64,000 nt of DNA, from contig CALZMQ010000012.1 in NCBI GenBank assembly GCA_945788625.1, forward strand, positions 50,065 through 114,064. The letters are read 5' to 3'. This document shows positions 25,671-34,538 of the stretch, piece by piece. Position 1 is the first letter of the stretch. Each line of letters opens with the position of its first letter. Under the pieces are notes generated by a model. That model did not search any database. It was not told the DNA's origin and saw only the letters and a list, made by a program, of their open reading frames with translations. The translations under genes were made by a program, and so were the position numbers. This DNA is from an uncultured Woeseiaceae bacterium. Its GTDB lineage: Bacteria; Pseudomonadota; Gammaproteobacteria; Steroidobacterales; Woeseiaceae.

Positions 25671-26717
25671 ATGGCAATTGAGCAGGTAAGCACAGAGCTG
25701 CTCAGGGGTTTCTCACCGCTAGACGGGCTGAAACGCGACAATCTTGCGGCGCTGGCGCGCAAGGTGCAGATCCGTGAGCTGTCGCCCGGTCAGCTCTTGT
25801 TCAAGGAAGGCGATACCGAGAAGCGGACGTTCTATATTGTCTCCGGTGTTCTCGAACTGGTCGACGATGCCAAGGTAGTCGGCAAGGTCGAAGGCGGCAG
25901 CGAGTTTTCTCGAAATCCCGTTGCTCCCGTCTATCCCCGGCGCGTTTCTGCGCGCGCTCGCGATCGCGTTCAGTTCATTTCAATCGACAGCGATCTGCTC
26001 GACGTCATGCTTACATGGGACCAGACGGGAACCTATGAGGTCTCGGACATACAGGGCAAGGGCGATCAGGGCAGCGAGGACTGGATGACGATGCTGCTCC
26101 AGACCAAGGCGTTTCACAAGATTCCGCCGGCGAATATCCAGGCAATCTTCATGCGTATGCAGCAGATCAATTATCATGCCGGCGACGTCATTCTCAAGCA
26201 GGGAGCCGAGGGCGATTATTTTTACGTACTGATCCGCGGAGCGGCACTGGTCACTCGCGAGACACCGCTCAGCAAGGAAGGCATAAAGCTCGCCGAACTC
26301 AACGTTGGCGACACGTTTGGTGAAGAGGCTTTGATCTCGGAGGCCAAGCGCAACGCGACCGTCACGATGCAGAGCGACGGGGCGGTCATGCGACTCGGCA
26401 AGGACGATTTCAAAAAGCTGCTGAACGAACCGATGCTCGAATGGGTCGATCGCGCCGAAGCCGAAGAGATCGTGCGGAGCGGCGGTGCGTGGCTCGATGT
26501 GCGTCTGCCCAGCGAATTCGAAAATCACCACCTCGACGGCGCGACGAATATCCCGTTGTATTTCATTCGACTCAAGATATCGACACTCGACCAGAGCAAG
26601 AAGTACGTCGTTTGTTGCGATACCGGGCGCCGCAGTTCCGCCGGTGCTTACATCCTGAGTGAGCGTGGCTACCACGCCTACGTGTTACGCGGCGGCATCA
26701 ACCTCGAGCAGTCGTAG
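25671..26717 (+). CDS. Tandem cyclic-nucleotide-binding domains fused to rhodanese
   Basis: The 348-residue cytoplasmic protein has two cNMP-binding-like beta-roll domains (about 10-120 and 140-250) and a C-terminal rhodanese (about 260-348). The second roll carries the phosphate-binding cassette signature GDTFGEEALISEAKRNATV, while the first lacks a clear one and may be degenerate. The rhodanese has WLDVRLPSEFENHHLDGATNIPL and active-site CCDTGRRSS, so sulfur transfer is plausible. No helix-turn-helix is seen, so it is not a CRP-type regulator. It may sense a nucleotide and gate sulfur transfer; that is inference. Confidence 0.82.
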   Translation: MAIEQVSTELLRGFSPLDGLKRDNLAALARKVQIRELSPGQLLFKEGDTEKRTFYIVSGVLELVDDAKVVGKVEGGSEFSRNPVAPVYPRRVSARARDRVQFISIDSDLLDVMLTWDQTGTYEVSDIQGKGDQGSEDWMTMLLQTKAFHKIPPANIQAIFMRMQQINYHAGDVILKQGAEGDYFYVLIRGAALVTRETPLSKEGIKLAELNVGDTFGEEALISEAKRNATVTMQSDGAVMRLGKDDFKKLLNEPMLEWVDRAEAEEIVRSGGAWLDVRLPSEFENHHLDGATNIPLYFIRLKISTLDQSKKYVVCCDTGRRSSAGAYILSERGYHAYVLRGGINLEQS

Positions 26718-26795
26718 GAGCGGCACGTGGGAGCGGCCTACGTGCCCACGTTGGCGTATTCCAGGTCCGCGATCGAGCCTGGAAGGCCTTCCTAC
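26714..26795. repeat. REP-like double hairpin between convergent genes
   Basis: Two hairpins lie between the cNMP/rhodanese and pilZ genes: GGCACGT...ACGTGCC (26722-26746) and TTCCAGG...CCTGGAA (26759-26784). Flanking GTAGGA and TCCTAC are also complementary and contain the stop codons of both genes. It could serve as a bidirectional terminator or be a REP-type repeat. Confidence 0.6.
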
Positions 26796-27130
26796 ATCGT
26801 GTGGGTGGGTTTGTCGCCGCCGAGGGCGCCTGCCAGGTAGTTTTCTATTTTCTTCTGCGTGTTGCCCTGGTCCTGGTCACTGAACTGTACGCCGATTCCC
26901 GCCGTGCGCTTGCCCTGCGCGCCTTTTGGCGTCATCCAGATGACCGTACCCGCGACCGGTATCTTCTCTTCCTCGCCCATCAGGTTGAGCAGCATGAAGA
27001 CCTCGTCGCCGAGCTTGTAGGAGCTGCTCGTGGGAATGAACAGCCCACCATTGATCACGTAAGGCATGTATGCAAGATACAGCGCACTCTTGTCCTTGAT
27101 GGTTAGCGTCAGCAGTCCTGGTTTGCTCAT
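26792..27130 (-). CDS. pilZ: PilZ domain type IV pilus assembly protein
   Basis: A 112-residue PilZ-type protein (YMPYVINGGLFIPTS, LGDEVFMLLNLMGEEEKIPVAGTVIWMTP, GIGVQF) in its usual place downstream of holB. Canonical PilZ of Pseudomonas and Xanthomonas is needed for type IV pilus biogenesis and does not bind c-di-GMP because it lacks the RxxxR motif. That motif is also absent here. The gene belongs to the holB-tmk-mltG run on the same strand. Confidence 0.9.
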   Translation of the reverse strand: MSKPGLLTLTIKDKSALYLAYMPYVINGGLFIPTSSSYKLGDEVFMLLNLMGEEEKIPVAGTVIWMTPKGAQGKRTAGIGVQFSDQDQGNTQKKIENYLAGALGGDKPTHTM

Positions 27131-27155
27131 TTCTTGCCCTTATCTTGTCGACAGC

Positions 27156-28142
27156 TTACCGGCTGGCCCGCAGCAGGTTCATACCGTCGGCCGGCGCTTC
27201 GAGTCCACAGTCGGTGAGGCCCTCCGCCCAATCGATCAGTAACCCTTCGAGGGTTAGTTGCACATTGTACGAACCCGCGGGCTGGCCCCGCAGCCTGTTG
27301 ATTATGTCTAAATAGCAGAACATATTTCGCCTGTCCATGCGCCGCAGCACAGATTCGTCGATTGCCAGGCCGCGCGCCTGCTCACGCCCTCCGGAAACGG
27401 CCATAACGCCCAGTTTGACTTGTTGCGCCAGCCAGTTGAGCACGAACGCCGGCTCCAGTTTCGCCCAGCGTGCGGCAATCTCGACGGGTGAGGCGGCGCC
27501 GCGCCCGAGCGTGTTGAGATCGCGTGCCATGGCAGCGCTCGTCTCCAGGCTTTCCAGCGCGTCGATCGCAGCCAGCGGCGCCCCACCCGCGACCCTGACC
27601 GCGTCCGTCCAGGCCCCTGCCGGATGCAGTTGATCGAGCCACGCAACCGCCTCGGCTTCCGATGGAGGTGCGAAATCAATACGCTGACAGCGGCTGAAGA
27701 TCGTGGCAGGAAGCCTACCGACGCGATCGGTGATCAGTATCAGGAGTGCGTTGCCTGCCGGCTCTTCGAGCGTCTTGAGAAGGCTGTTGGCCGCATTGAC
27801 AGTCATCAGGTTGGCCGGTTCGATCACGGCGACCTTGCCGGTACCCTCGTAACTCGTCAGGCTCAAATCGGCGACCAGTGCCCGGATCTGTTCGATGCCA
27901 ATGGTCTGCTTGTCTTCCGGAGGCGCTATCCAGCGCAGATCCGCATGCTCGGGGATCTGCGGTGGGTGTGTGGGCAAGGCGCTCTCGGTATCCAGGCCGA
28001 GGCTCATGCGTGCCATCCAGACAGCCGCGGAGCGCTTGCCGAGGCCCATCGGTCCGGCGAGCAATACCGCATGCGGCAGCCGATTGTGCCGCACCCGGTC
28101 GCGCCAGGATTTTGCGAAGGACCTATGCCAGGTAATTTCCAT
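27156..28142 (-). CDS. holB: DNA polymerase III subunit delta prime
   Basis: The 328-residue clamp-loader subunit has a Walker A-like GPMGLGKRSAA, the IEQIRALVADLSLTSYEGTGKVAVIEPA core, NAANSLLKTLEEPAGNAL and LPATIFSRCQRIDF. It acts with delta, gamma/tau and ATP to load the sliding clamp. The region after Walker A normally holds a four-cysteine zinc module, but here it reads SLGLDTESALPTHPPQIPEHA and has no cysteines. It sits in the conserved tmk-holB-pilZ order. Confidence 0.9.
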   Translation of the reverse strand: MEITWHRSFAKSWRDRVRHNRLPHAVLLAGPMGLGKRSAAVWMARMSLGLDTESALPTHPPQIPEHADLRWIAPPEDKQTIGIEQIRALVADLSLTSYEGTGKVAVIEPANLMTVNAANSLLKTLEEPAGNALLILITDRVGRLPATIFSRCQRIDFAPPSEAEAVAWLDQLHPAGAWTDAVRVAGGAPLAAIDALESLETSAAMARDLNTLGRGAASPVEIAARWAKLEPAFVLNWLAQQVKLGVMAVSGGREQARGLAIDESVLRRMDRRNMFCYLDIINRLRGQPAGSYNVQLTLEGLLIDWAEGLTDCGLEAPADGMNLLRASR

Positions 28143-28172
28143 AAAACAAAGGCTTAAAGGTTATTATTAATG

Positions 28173-28802
28173 TCAAGCATCACTTAGCAGTTGATCCGCC
28201 AGCGTCGAAATTTGCTCGCCGACTTCCTGCAGGCTTTGTGTTGCATCGATCACCACGAACCGCTCCGGTTCGTTGCTCGCCATCTGCAGGTAGCATTCGC
28301 GCACCCGCATGAAAAAATCGTGACGTTCCTCCTCGAAACGATCCCGGGCACTGCGATTGTCGGCTCGCTGCATGCCGATTTCGACCGGCACATCGAGCAG
28401 AATCGTCAGGTCCGGCCATGTTTCCCCGTGGACCCAGTCAGCGAGCCTGTCGATGGTTTCCATCGGCAGTCCGCGGCCGGCACCCTGGTAGGCGCGGCTC
28501 GAATCCGAAAACCGGTCGCTGACGACCCAGGTGCCGGCCTCCAGCGCCGGCAGTATGACGTTGTTCACGTTGAACGAACGGGCGGCGAACATCAGGAGTA
28601 CTTCCGCGATCTCCGGAATGGGCTCGTCGCTGCGGTTTTTCAGGAGCTCGCGTATGTCTTCGGCCAGCGGCGTCCCGCCGGGCTCCCGGGTCGTCAGGAC
28701 CGAGTGACCGGCCGCCTCGATGCGCTTGACGAAGACGTCGATATTCGTTGATTTACCAACCCCTTCGATTCCTTCGAAGGTGATGAATTTGCCGCGCTCC
28801 AT
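28173..28802 (-). CDS. tmk: Thymidylate kinase
   Basis: A 209-residue dTMP kinase that phosphorylates dTMP to dTDP. The P-loop is FEGIEGVGKST, the DRX/TMP site is TTREPGGTPLAEDIR, and SDRFSDSSRAYQGAGRGL forms the substrate-binding and lid region. The length is standard. It lies between mltG, two bases away, and holB, the usual gammaproteobacterial order. Confidence 0.95.
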   Translation of the reverse strand: MERGKFITFEGIEGVGKSTNIDVFVKRIEAAGHSVLTTREPGGTPLAEDIRELLKNRSDEPIPEIAEVLLMFAARSFNVNNVILPALEAGTWVVSDRFSDSSRAYQGAGRGLPMETIDRLADWVHGETWPDLTILLDVPVEIGMQRADNRSARDRFEEERHDFFMRVRECYLQMASNEPERFVVIDATQSLQEVGEQISTLADQLLSDA

Positions 28803-28803
28803 G

Positions 28804-29847
28804 CTATCCGCCTTGTCGTCGTTGCTGACGCAGCCGTCGCAGGTATTCAGCTACGGCAGCATCGTGTTCGGCCTTGGTCGCGGAGAAGCGGTGACTGCCG
28901 TCACCGAGTCCGGTGGCCACGAAATACAGCTCGGTTCCGGGTGCCGGATGCAGCACCGCATTGATCGCAGCCCGGCCCGGCATGGCGATCGGCGTAGGCG
29001 GCAGTCCGTGCCGAGTGTAGGTGTTGTACGGCGTGTCCGTGCGCAGGTGCTTGCGGGTGAGATTGCCGTCGAAGCCGGAGCCTATACCATAAATCACAGT
29101 CGGGTCGGTCTGCAGGCGCATCCGTTTTTCGAGTCGGCGCACGAACACGCCGGCAATGCGCGCCCGCTCATCGGCGCGCGCCGTTTCCTTCTCGACAATG
29201 GAGGCCAGCACCAGCGCCTCGTAGGGGTTCGCCAGCAAAGTGCCGGGGTCTCTCCCGTCCCATTCTTCGAGCAGCGCCGTCTGCATCAGTTGGTACGCTT
29301 GCGCCAGCAACTTCCGGTCGCTGGTATTGCGGGGAAACCGATAGGTTTCGGGCAGGAACAGGCCTTCCGGGTGCATCGTTTGCGCGCCGAGTTCCGTAAG
29401 CAGGCCAGGCCAGTCCTCGTCGGTCATCGTTGCCTTTATTGCGGCGTTTGCGTGCAGTGCCCGTAACAGATCCCTTTGGTTCCAGCCCTCGACAATAGTG
29501 AACGAAAAAAGACGCACAGCGCCACTCGTGAACTGTTCCAGCATGGACAGCGGCGTCGTACCGGGTTCGATCAGGTACTCGCCGGCCTGAACGGCGTTCG
29601 CCTCGCCGGTGAAGCGTGCGTAAAGGCGGAACCACCGGTCGGTTTCGATTATGTCCCTCGAGACGAGCTGCCTGGTTACGGAAGCGAAAGAGCTGCCCGG
29701 GGGTATTTCGAACTCGGCGCCTTGTGCGGGTACTGTAACCGGCGTGGTCATGAAGCGCTCGACCTGCCAGGCACCGGCGCCGCAGACCACGGCCACCAGC
29801 AACAGCATTATCGAGAATGCGAGCGCAACACGCTTCACAGGGCACAT
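28804..29847 (-). CDS. mltG: Endolytic transglycosylase MltG
   Basis: The 347-residue inner-membrane protein has one N-terminal transmembrane helix (VALAFSIMLLLVAVVCGAGAW), a LysM-like region (FEIPPGSSFASVTRQL), and the YceG/MltG catalytic domain with the catalytic Glu in VLASIVEKETA. LQTDPTVIYGIG and YNTYTRHGLPPTPI follow. It cleaves nascent peptidoglycan strands and limits their length. ATG 29847 overlaps pabC by 13 bases; a GTG at 29838 that forms GTGA with the pabC stop is an equally good start. Confidence 0.92.
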   Translation of the reverse strand: MCPVKRVALAFSIMLLLVAVVCGAGAWQVERFMTTPVTVPAQGAEFEIPPGSSFASVTRQLVSRDIIETDRWFRLYARFTGEANAVQAGEYLIEPGTTPLSMLEQFTSGAVRLFSFTIVEGWNQRDLLRALHANAAIKATMTDEDWPGLLTELGAQTMHPEGLFLPETYRFPRNTSDRKLLAQAYQLMQTALLEEWDGRDPGTLLANPYEALVLASIVEKETARADERARIAGVFVRRLEKRMRLQTDPTVIYGIGSGFDGNLTRKHLRTDTPYNTYTRHGLPPTPIAMPGRAAINAVLHPAPGTELYFVATGLGDGSHRFSATKAEHDAAVAEYLRRLRQQRRQGG

Positions 29848-30680
29848 TCCGAAATGCCGCTGTCCGCCAGGCTTCGCATGACAACGGCCGTTACACTGCC
29901 TGGGGGCCACTCCGTGTTGCCACAACGCCGAACCGGCAACGCCCCGAACTGGCTGTTGGTCAGGAAGACCTCGTCACAGTCCCACAATTCCTCGACGCTG
30001 ACGTCACGGACGTCGACGCTGATTCCATTTCGCTCCAGCGTTTCGAGCGCATGTCGCCGCATGACGCCCTCGACGCCGCAGCGGTCCAGCGACGGCGTGA
30101 TGACGGTGTTGTCGGCAACGATAAACACGTTGCTCATGGTACCGCAGACGAGGCGCTTGTCGGCATCGAGAGTCAGGCCTTCGAACGTCGCCGCGGCAAC
30201 GCATTCCGAGCGCGCCAGCACCTGCTCGAGCCGATTCAGAGTCTTGAGACCGGCGGTGACGGAATTGACGGCCAGCCGCGTGTCACAGAGGATGGTCTCG
30301 ACGCCATGGCGATACGCTTTTTCGGCGACCGGCCGCTCCTGGAACACTCCTATGAACGTTTCGGCCTGGCCGGGTACGGGACGGCCGTAACCGCGCTGGC
30401 CGATGCCACTGCTGACAATGATCTTCGCGGCGCAGTACGCCGTGATGCCGTTGCTCTGTCCGAGTGCGCTTTCGAGCCAGCGCCTGAGGCGCGGCTCCGC
30501 CGGCACCTCGATCCGCAACCGCTCGCACCCCCGCGCAAGTCGCTCGATGTGATGTTCCCACAACCGCGGCTCGCCGCGCCGAATCGCGATCGTCTCGAAA
30601 AGCCCGTCGCCATACTGGAAACCGCGATCGTCAATCGACACGTCACGGACCGGCTCACCATCCCGAAACCACTGGTTCAT
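29835..30680 (-). CDS. pabC: Aminodeoxychorismate lyase
   Basis: A PLP-dependent fold-type IV enzyme (281 residues) that releases pyruvate from 4-amino-4-deoxychorismate to give p-aminobenzoate for folate synthesis. It has DRGFQYGDGLFETIAI at the N-terminus, the likely PLP lysine in LKTLNRLEQVLAR, and GTMSNVFIV for phosphate binding. The start overlaps the pabB stop by four bases, so the two steps of PABA synthesis are coupled. Confidence 0.92.
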   Translation of the reverse strand: MNQWFRDGEPVRDVSIDDRGFQYGDGLFETIAIRRGEPRLWEHHIERLARGCERLRIEVPAEPRLRRWLESALGQSNGITAYCAAKIIVSSGIGQRGYGRPVPGQAETFIGVFQERPVAEKAYRHGVETILCDTRLAVNSVTAGLKTLNRLEQVLARSECVAAATFEGLTLDADKRLVCGTMSNVFIVADNTVITPSLDRCGVEGVMRRHALETLERNGISVDVRDVSVEELWDCDEVFLTNSQFGALPVRRCGNTEWPPGSVTAVVMRSLADSGISECAL

Positions 30681-32026
30681 CGAGTCAATGCCCGTAACAT
30701 GCCCTTGGCCTTGGCGCGCGTCTCTTCGAGTTCGGCATCCGGGTCCGAATCCGCGACAATACCGGAGCCCGCCCTGAACGTCAGTTCATTGCTGTCTTTT
30801 ACGATCGTGCGAATGAGGATGTTCAGGTCCAGACTGCCGTCCCGGTTCAGGTAGCCGAACGAACCCGTGTAAGCACCTCGCGGCCCCTGTTCCAGTTCAC
30901 TGATGATCTGCATGCAGCGCACTTTCGGGCAGCCTGTAATCGTGCCTCCAGGAAAGACGGCCGCGATCGCCTGTCCCGGCGTTACTTCCGAACGCAGGCG
31001 CCCCCGGACGTTGGACACGATGTGATGCACATGCGCGTAGCTTTCCAGCACCATCATTTCATCTACCTCAACGGTGCCTGCGTCGCAAATCCGACCCAGG
31101 TCGTTCCTTTCGAGATCGATAAGCATGACATGTTCGGCGCGTTCTTTGGGGTGCGCGAACAATTCCGCGGACAACGTGTTGTCCGTCTCGTCGTCCGTCG
31201 AGCGCGGCCGGGTCCCGGCTATCGGACGCGTTGACGCGATGCCGTCTCTGACTCTCAACAGGCGCTCCGGAGACGACGAAAGCAATTCGATGCCCCGCCA
31301 GCGAGCGATGCCGGCGAAAGGTCCTGGATTGCTATCGCAAAGCGATTCGTAAATATCGCTGGCGGATGCGTTGGCCGACGTCTCAGCCGACCATTGCCGG
31401 GAGAGGTTAGCCTGGTAGACGTCGCCCGCTGCGATGTACTCCTTCGCCCTTGTGACCGCGTCAATGAACCGTTCCGGCCGCTCCTCGTGTACCTCTTTGA
31501 GGATACCGGCAGCGCGCCCCGCTTCCCTCTGCATTGAGCGAATGTCTGACAACAGTTGTGCCTTGTCGGCGCATGCCGGCGTTTCACAGACAAGGTGGCA
31601 GGACGACTGCTCGTGGTCGAATATCACGGCCGCAGGGCATCTGACGGCGAGCGCCACGGGCAGAATCGTGTCTTTTCTCAGGTCCAGAGCCGGCTCGATT
31701 TCACCCGCCAGTTCGTAGCCCAGGTACAGAAACCAACCGCCGACGAACGGCAATTCCGTGTCGGCGCACGTGGCACGTTCGTCGAGCCACCAGGCATCGA
31801 GCGCTTCCAGAAACGTCCGGCCTTGTGCTGCGCCGTGTCCTGCGAGATTTCCCGATCCGTCGAGTTCGAGCGACTCACCGGGAAAGGCGAATAGAATGTC
31901 GAAACGGCCAAGCGCACTTCCGTTCGCGGTGCTTTGTAACAGGAAGGGGTATCGCGACGGGTGCTCGCGCTGCAGTTGCCGCAGGTCGTCAGGGCCTGCG
32001 ACCTGCGGAATCGTCGCGCGCCACAT
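30677..32026 (-). CDS. pabB: Aminodeoxychorismate synthase component I
   Basis: A chorismate-binding enzyme of 449 residues. [26 protein letters not shown], the [14 protein letters not shown] active-site stretch and [17 protein letters not shown] are all present. It aminates chorismate with a glutamine amidotransferase partner. The only sensible start is ATG 32026, which lies inside the 3' part of fabF. The PabB N-terminus ([20 protein letters not shown]) looks normal from about residue 8. The preceding six or seven residues come from fabF sequence in another frame, which suggests a deletion created this junction. A longer open frame to 32263 is a fabF shadow. Confidence 0.88.
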   Translation of the reverse strand: MWRATIPQVAGPDDLRQLQREHPSRYPFLLQSTANGSALGRFDILFAFPGESLELDGSGNLAGHGAAQGRTFLEALDAWWLDERATCADTELPFVGGWFLYLGYELAGEIEPALDLRKDTILPVALAVRCPAAVIFDHEQSSCHLVCETPACADKAQLLSDIRSMQREAGRAAGILKEVHEERPERFIDAVTRAKEYIAAGDVYQANLSRQWSAETSANASASDIYESLCDSNPGPFAGIARWRGIELLSSSPERLLRVRDGIASTRPIAGTRPRSTDDETDNTLSAELFAHPKERAEHVMLIDLERNDLGRICDAGTVEVDEMMVLESYAHVHHIVSNVRGRLRSEVTPGQAIAAVFPGGTITGCPKVRCMQIISELEQGPRGAYTGSFGYLNRDGSLDLNILIRTIVKDSNELTFRAGSGIVADSDPDAELEETRAKAKGMLRALTR

Positions 32027-33173
32027 TCGGAACGTAGTCGAGGTCGCACTGCGGATCCTGGTTTTCCAGGTTGGTGGTTGGCGGTACGACCTGGTCCCTG
32101 ATCGCCAGCGCACAGAAGATCGCTTCCGCCACACCGGCGGCACCCAGCAGGTGGCCCGTCGTGGATTTCGTCGAACTGACCATGAGTTCGTCGGCGGCAT
32201 CGCCGAACGCACGCTTGATGCCGACGGTTTCGCCAATGTCGCCGGCTGGTGTGGACGTGCCATGCGTGTTCAGGTAATCGATGTCGGAAGGATCGAGCCC
32301 GGCATCGCGCAGTGCCGCTGTCATGCATTTGCGGGCACCCTCGCCGTCCGCCGGTGGCAGCGTGATGTGGTAGGCGTCACCGCTCATACCGAAGCCGATC
32401 ATCTCCGCGTAGATTTTGGCGCCGCGGGCCTTCGCGTGTTCGTATTCCTCGAGGACGACACAGCCGGCGCCGTTGCTCAACACGAAGCCGTCACGATCGA
32501 TGTCGTAAGGCCGGCTCGCATGCGTCGGATCGTCATTGCGGGTCGACATCGCGCGCGCGGAGCAAAACCCGCCCATGGCCAATGGCGTCGTCGCGAATTC
32601 CGAGCCTCCGGCAAGCATGACCTCGGCGTCGCCGTGTTCGATACTGCGGGCCGCAAGCCCGATGCAATGCGTCGAAGTCGCGCATGCCGTGACGATCGAG
32701 ATATTCGGTCCCGTGATGTGCTGCAGGATGCTGACCTGCCCCGAGGTCATGTTGATGATGCTGCCCGGGATAAAGAACGGCGATACCTTGCGCGGCCCGC
32801 CTGCCAGCATCTTGTTGTGATTGTCCTCGATGAACTTGATGCCGCCGATGCCGGAGCCCATCGCAATGCCGATCGTGTGCCCGTTCTCGTCGTTGATCTC
32901 GAGTCCGGAGTCCTCGATGGCATTCATTGTCGCGGCAACACCGTAGTGTATGAACGGGTCGTTCTTGCGTTGATCCTTCGGCGACAGGTAAGCGTTGACG
33001 TCAAAGTCCTTCACGATGCCCGCGATCCGAGTCGGAAATGCGCTGGTGTCGAAGTCGTCGATCAGCGAGATACCCGATACGCCCTCGCGGACGGCATGCC
33101 ACGCATCGTCCAGTCGGTTGCCAACCGGAGAAATTATGCCCATGCCGGTTATGACGACGCGTCGTTTACTCAA
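31989..33173 (-). CDS. fabF: Beta-ketoacyl-ACP synthase II, C-terminally truncated
   Basis: The protein matches FabF over residues 1-386: catalytic C164 in [10 protein letters not shown]304 in [11 protein letters not shown] and H341 in [12 protein letters not shown], all at normal spacing. After LDYVPNVAR it ends within eight unrelated residues, at 394. FabF enzymes normally continue about 20 residues with a conserved NSFGFGGTN block that lines the active site and contains the gating phenylalanine. That block is absent in all frames, because the DNA here is the start of pabB. The gene is therefore probably inactive or altered, or the sequence carries a deletion or assembly error. It lies in the conserved fabD-fabG-acpP-fabF order. 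Confidence 0.85.
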   Translation of the reverse strand: MSKRRVVITGMGIISPVGNRLDDAWHAVREGVSGISLIDDFDTSAFPTRIAGIVKDFDVNAYLSPKDQRKNDPFIHYGVAATMNAIEDSGLEINDENGHTIGIAMGSGIGGIKFIEDNHNKMLAGGPRKVSPFFIPGSIINMTSGQVSILQHITGPNISIVTACATSTHCIGLAARSIEHGDAEVMLAGGSEFATTPLAMGGFCSARAMSTRNDDPTHASRPYDIDRDGFVLSNGAGCVVLEEYEHAKARGAKIYAEMIGFGMSGDAYHITLPPADGEGARKCMTAALRDAGLDPSDIDYLNTHGTSTPAGDIGETVGIKRAFGDAADELMVSSTKSTTGHLLGAAGVAEAIFCALAIRDQVVPPTTNLENQDPQCDLDYVPNVARDDSAGRRP

Positions 33174-33219
33174 GGAATTGTCCGGTTGTGAATGGCAGGA
33201 CTGCCTGTAGGGACTGAAA

Positions 33220-33250
33220 AGAAAAAGGCGCGGCGGCAGGCGCCGCGCCG
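33220..33250 (-). terminator. Rho-independent terminator between acpP and fabF
   Basis: On the minus strand a nine-pair GC stem (GGCGCGGCG / CGCCGCGCC; arms 33241-33249 and 33227-33235) with a five-base loop is followed by a T run (33222-33226). It directly follows acpP and could give acpP more transcript than fabF. Confidence 0.8.
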
Positions 33251-33256
33251 TTATTC

Positions 33257-33499
33257 CTAACCCTCGCTCTGGCGAGCGGTTACAAAGTCGATTGCTTGCT
33301 GGACCGTCGTGATCTTCTCGGCTTCCTCGTCCGGGATTTCGGTCTCGAATTCTTCTTCGAGGGCCATTACCAACTCGACGGTGTCGAGCGAATCCGCGCC
33401 CAGGTCATCGACAAAAGAAGCATCGTTCGTAACCTCGTCTTCTTTGACGCCGAGTTGCTCTGCAACGATGCCCTTAACTTGTTCTTCGATACTGCTCAT
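33257..33499 (-). CDS. acpP: Acyl carrier protein
   Basis: The 80-residue acidic protein carries the phosphopantetheine attachment site [20 protein letters not shown], with Ser37 as the modified residue. It shuttles acyl intermediates for the Fab enzymes encoded beside it. The length and sequence are typical of gammaproteobacterial AcpP. A terminator follows its stop. Confidence 0.97.
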   Translation of the reverse strand: MSSIEEQVKGIVAEQLGVKEDEVTNDASFVDDLGADSLDTVELVMALEEEFETEIPDEEAEKITTVQQAIDFVTARQSEG

Positions 33500-33755
33500 A
33501 GTGGTTGCTTCTCCTGAGAAGACTCAAATTTCCTCTGCGGCAGGCCCCGCCCGCGATTTTCCTCCGCCCGATTCGCGTGTTCATGCGACTCACACGGCGC
33601 TTCAATAGGCCCGTTTCCACGTCCTTTTTGGTCCTAAGTCCTTGATATTTCAAGGTGCTACCGGGTCGTGGCTGGCTATTGTATGTGAATCATCAATGGC
33701 AATCTATACGCCAGAGGCGAATATTTATGGCAAATGTCGTGCGCCCGGAGGTTCC
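33500..33755. other. Intergenic region between fabG and acpP
   Basis: About 256 bases that probably hold an acpP promoter on the minus strand. A small CCTTGA-TATT-TCAAGG hairpin occurs near 33640. No clean -35/-10 pair was identified and no gene is seen. Confidence 0.35.
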
Positions 33756-34511
33756 CTAGTCCATTACCATGCCGCCATTGACGTGCAGGGTCTCCCCGGT
33801 GATGTACTCGCCGCCGCCCGAGGCAAGAAACAACACGGCATTGGCTATGTCGTCGCCCTCCCCGAGTCGCCCAAGCGGCACTTGTGCCAGCATGGAATCG
33901 CGCTGCTCTTCAGGAAGCTCCCGGGTCATGTCCGTGTCGATGAATCCGGGTGCGACGACATTCACGGTTATGCCGCGCGAGCCTATTTCCCGCGCCAGTG
34001 ATTTCGAAAAACCGACCATACCTGCTTTCGTCGCTGCGTAGTTGGCCTGACCCGCGTTACCCATGACGGCGATGACGGACGCGATATTGATGATGCGCCC
34101 CTTGCGCGCTTTCATCATGCCCCGGAGGCACGCCTTGCTTACGCGGTAAAGTCCGGTGAGGTTTGTCGCGATGACGTCATCCCACTCATCCTGCTTCATG
34201 CGCAACAGTAGATTGTCGCGCGTGATTCCCGCGTTATTCACGAGAATCGTCGGGCTGCCCTCATTGGATTGCACATTCTTGATCGCAGCCTGTACCGACT
34301 CCTCATCGGCAACGTTGAGCACGATCCCGCGCCCGTGATCGCCAAGCGCCTGCGAGATACCGTCGGCACCGCCCTGGCTCGTTGCAGTGCCGACGACCGT
34401 AGCACCGGCAGCGACCAGCGCCCGGGCAATCGACGCGCCGATACCGCGTGATGCCCCCGTGACCAGTGCGATCTCGCCCTCCAGGGCGTTCGAACTGAAG
34501 AGATTGCTCAT
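33756..34511 (-). CDS. fabG: 3-oxoacyl-ACP reductase
   Basis: An SDR-family NADPH-dependent reductase (251 residues) that reduces beta-ketoacyl-ACP. It has the Rossmann motif VTGASRGIGASIARAL, ILVNNAGITRDNL, a catalytic Ser in NIASVIAVMGN, YAATK (Tyr and Lys), and APGFIDTDMT. It lies between fabD and acpP as usual. Confidence 0.95.
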   Translation of the reverse strand: MSNLFSSNALEGEIALVTGASRGIGASIARALVAAGATVVGTATSQGGADGISQALGDHGRGIVLNVADEESVQAAIKNVQSNEGSPTILVNNAGITRDNLLLRMKQDEWDDVIATNLTGLYRVSKACLRGMMKARKGRIINIASVIAVMGNAGQANYAATKAGMVGFSKSLAREIGSRGITVNVVAPGFIDTDMTRELPEEQRDSMLAQVPLGRLGEGDDIANAVLFLASGGGEYITGETLHVNGGMVMD

Positions 34512-34538
34512 GGGTATTCCTCGGTTGACTCTGCTTTG

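Noticed and set aside
32027..32263. N-terminal extension of pabB
   Set aside because: The extra 79 residues are antisense-free shadow translation of the fabF coding region in another frame and do not resemble PabB.
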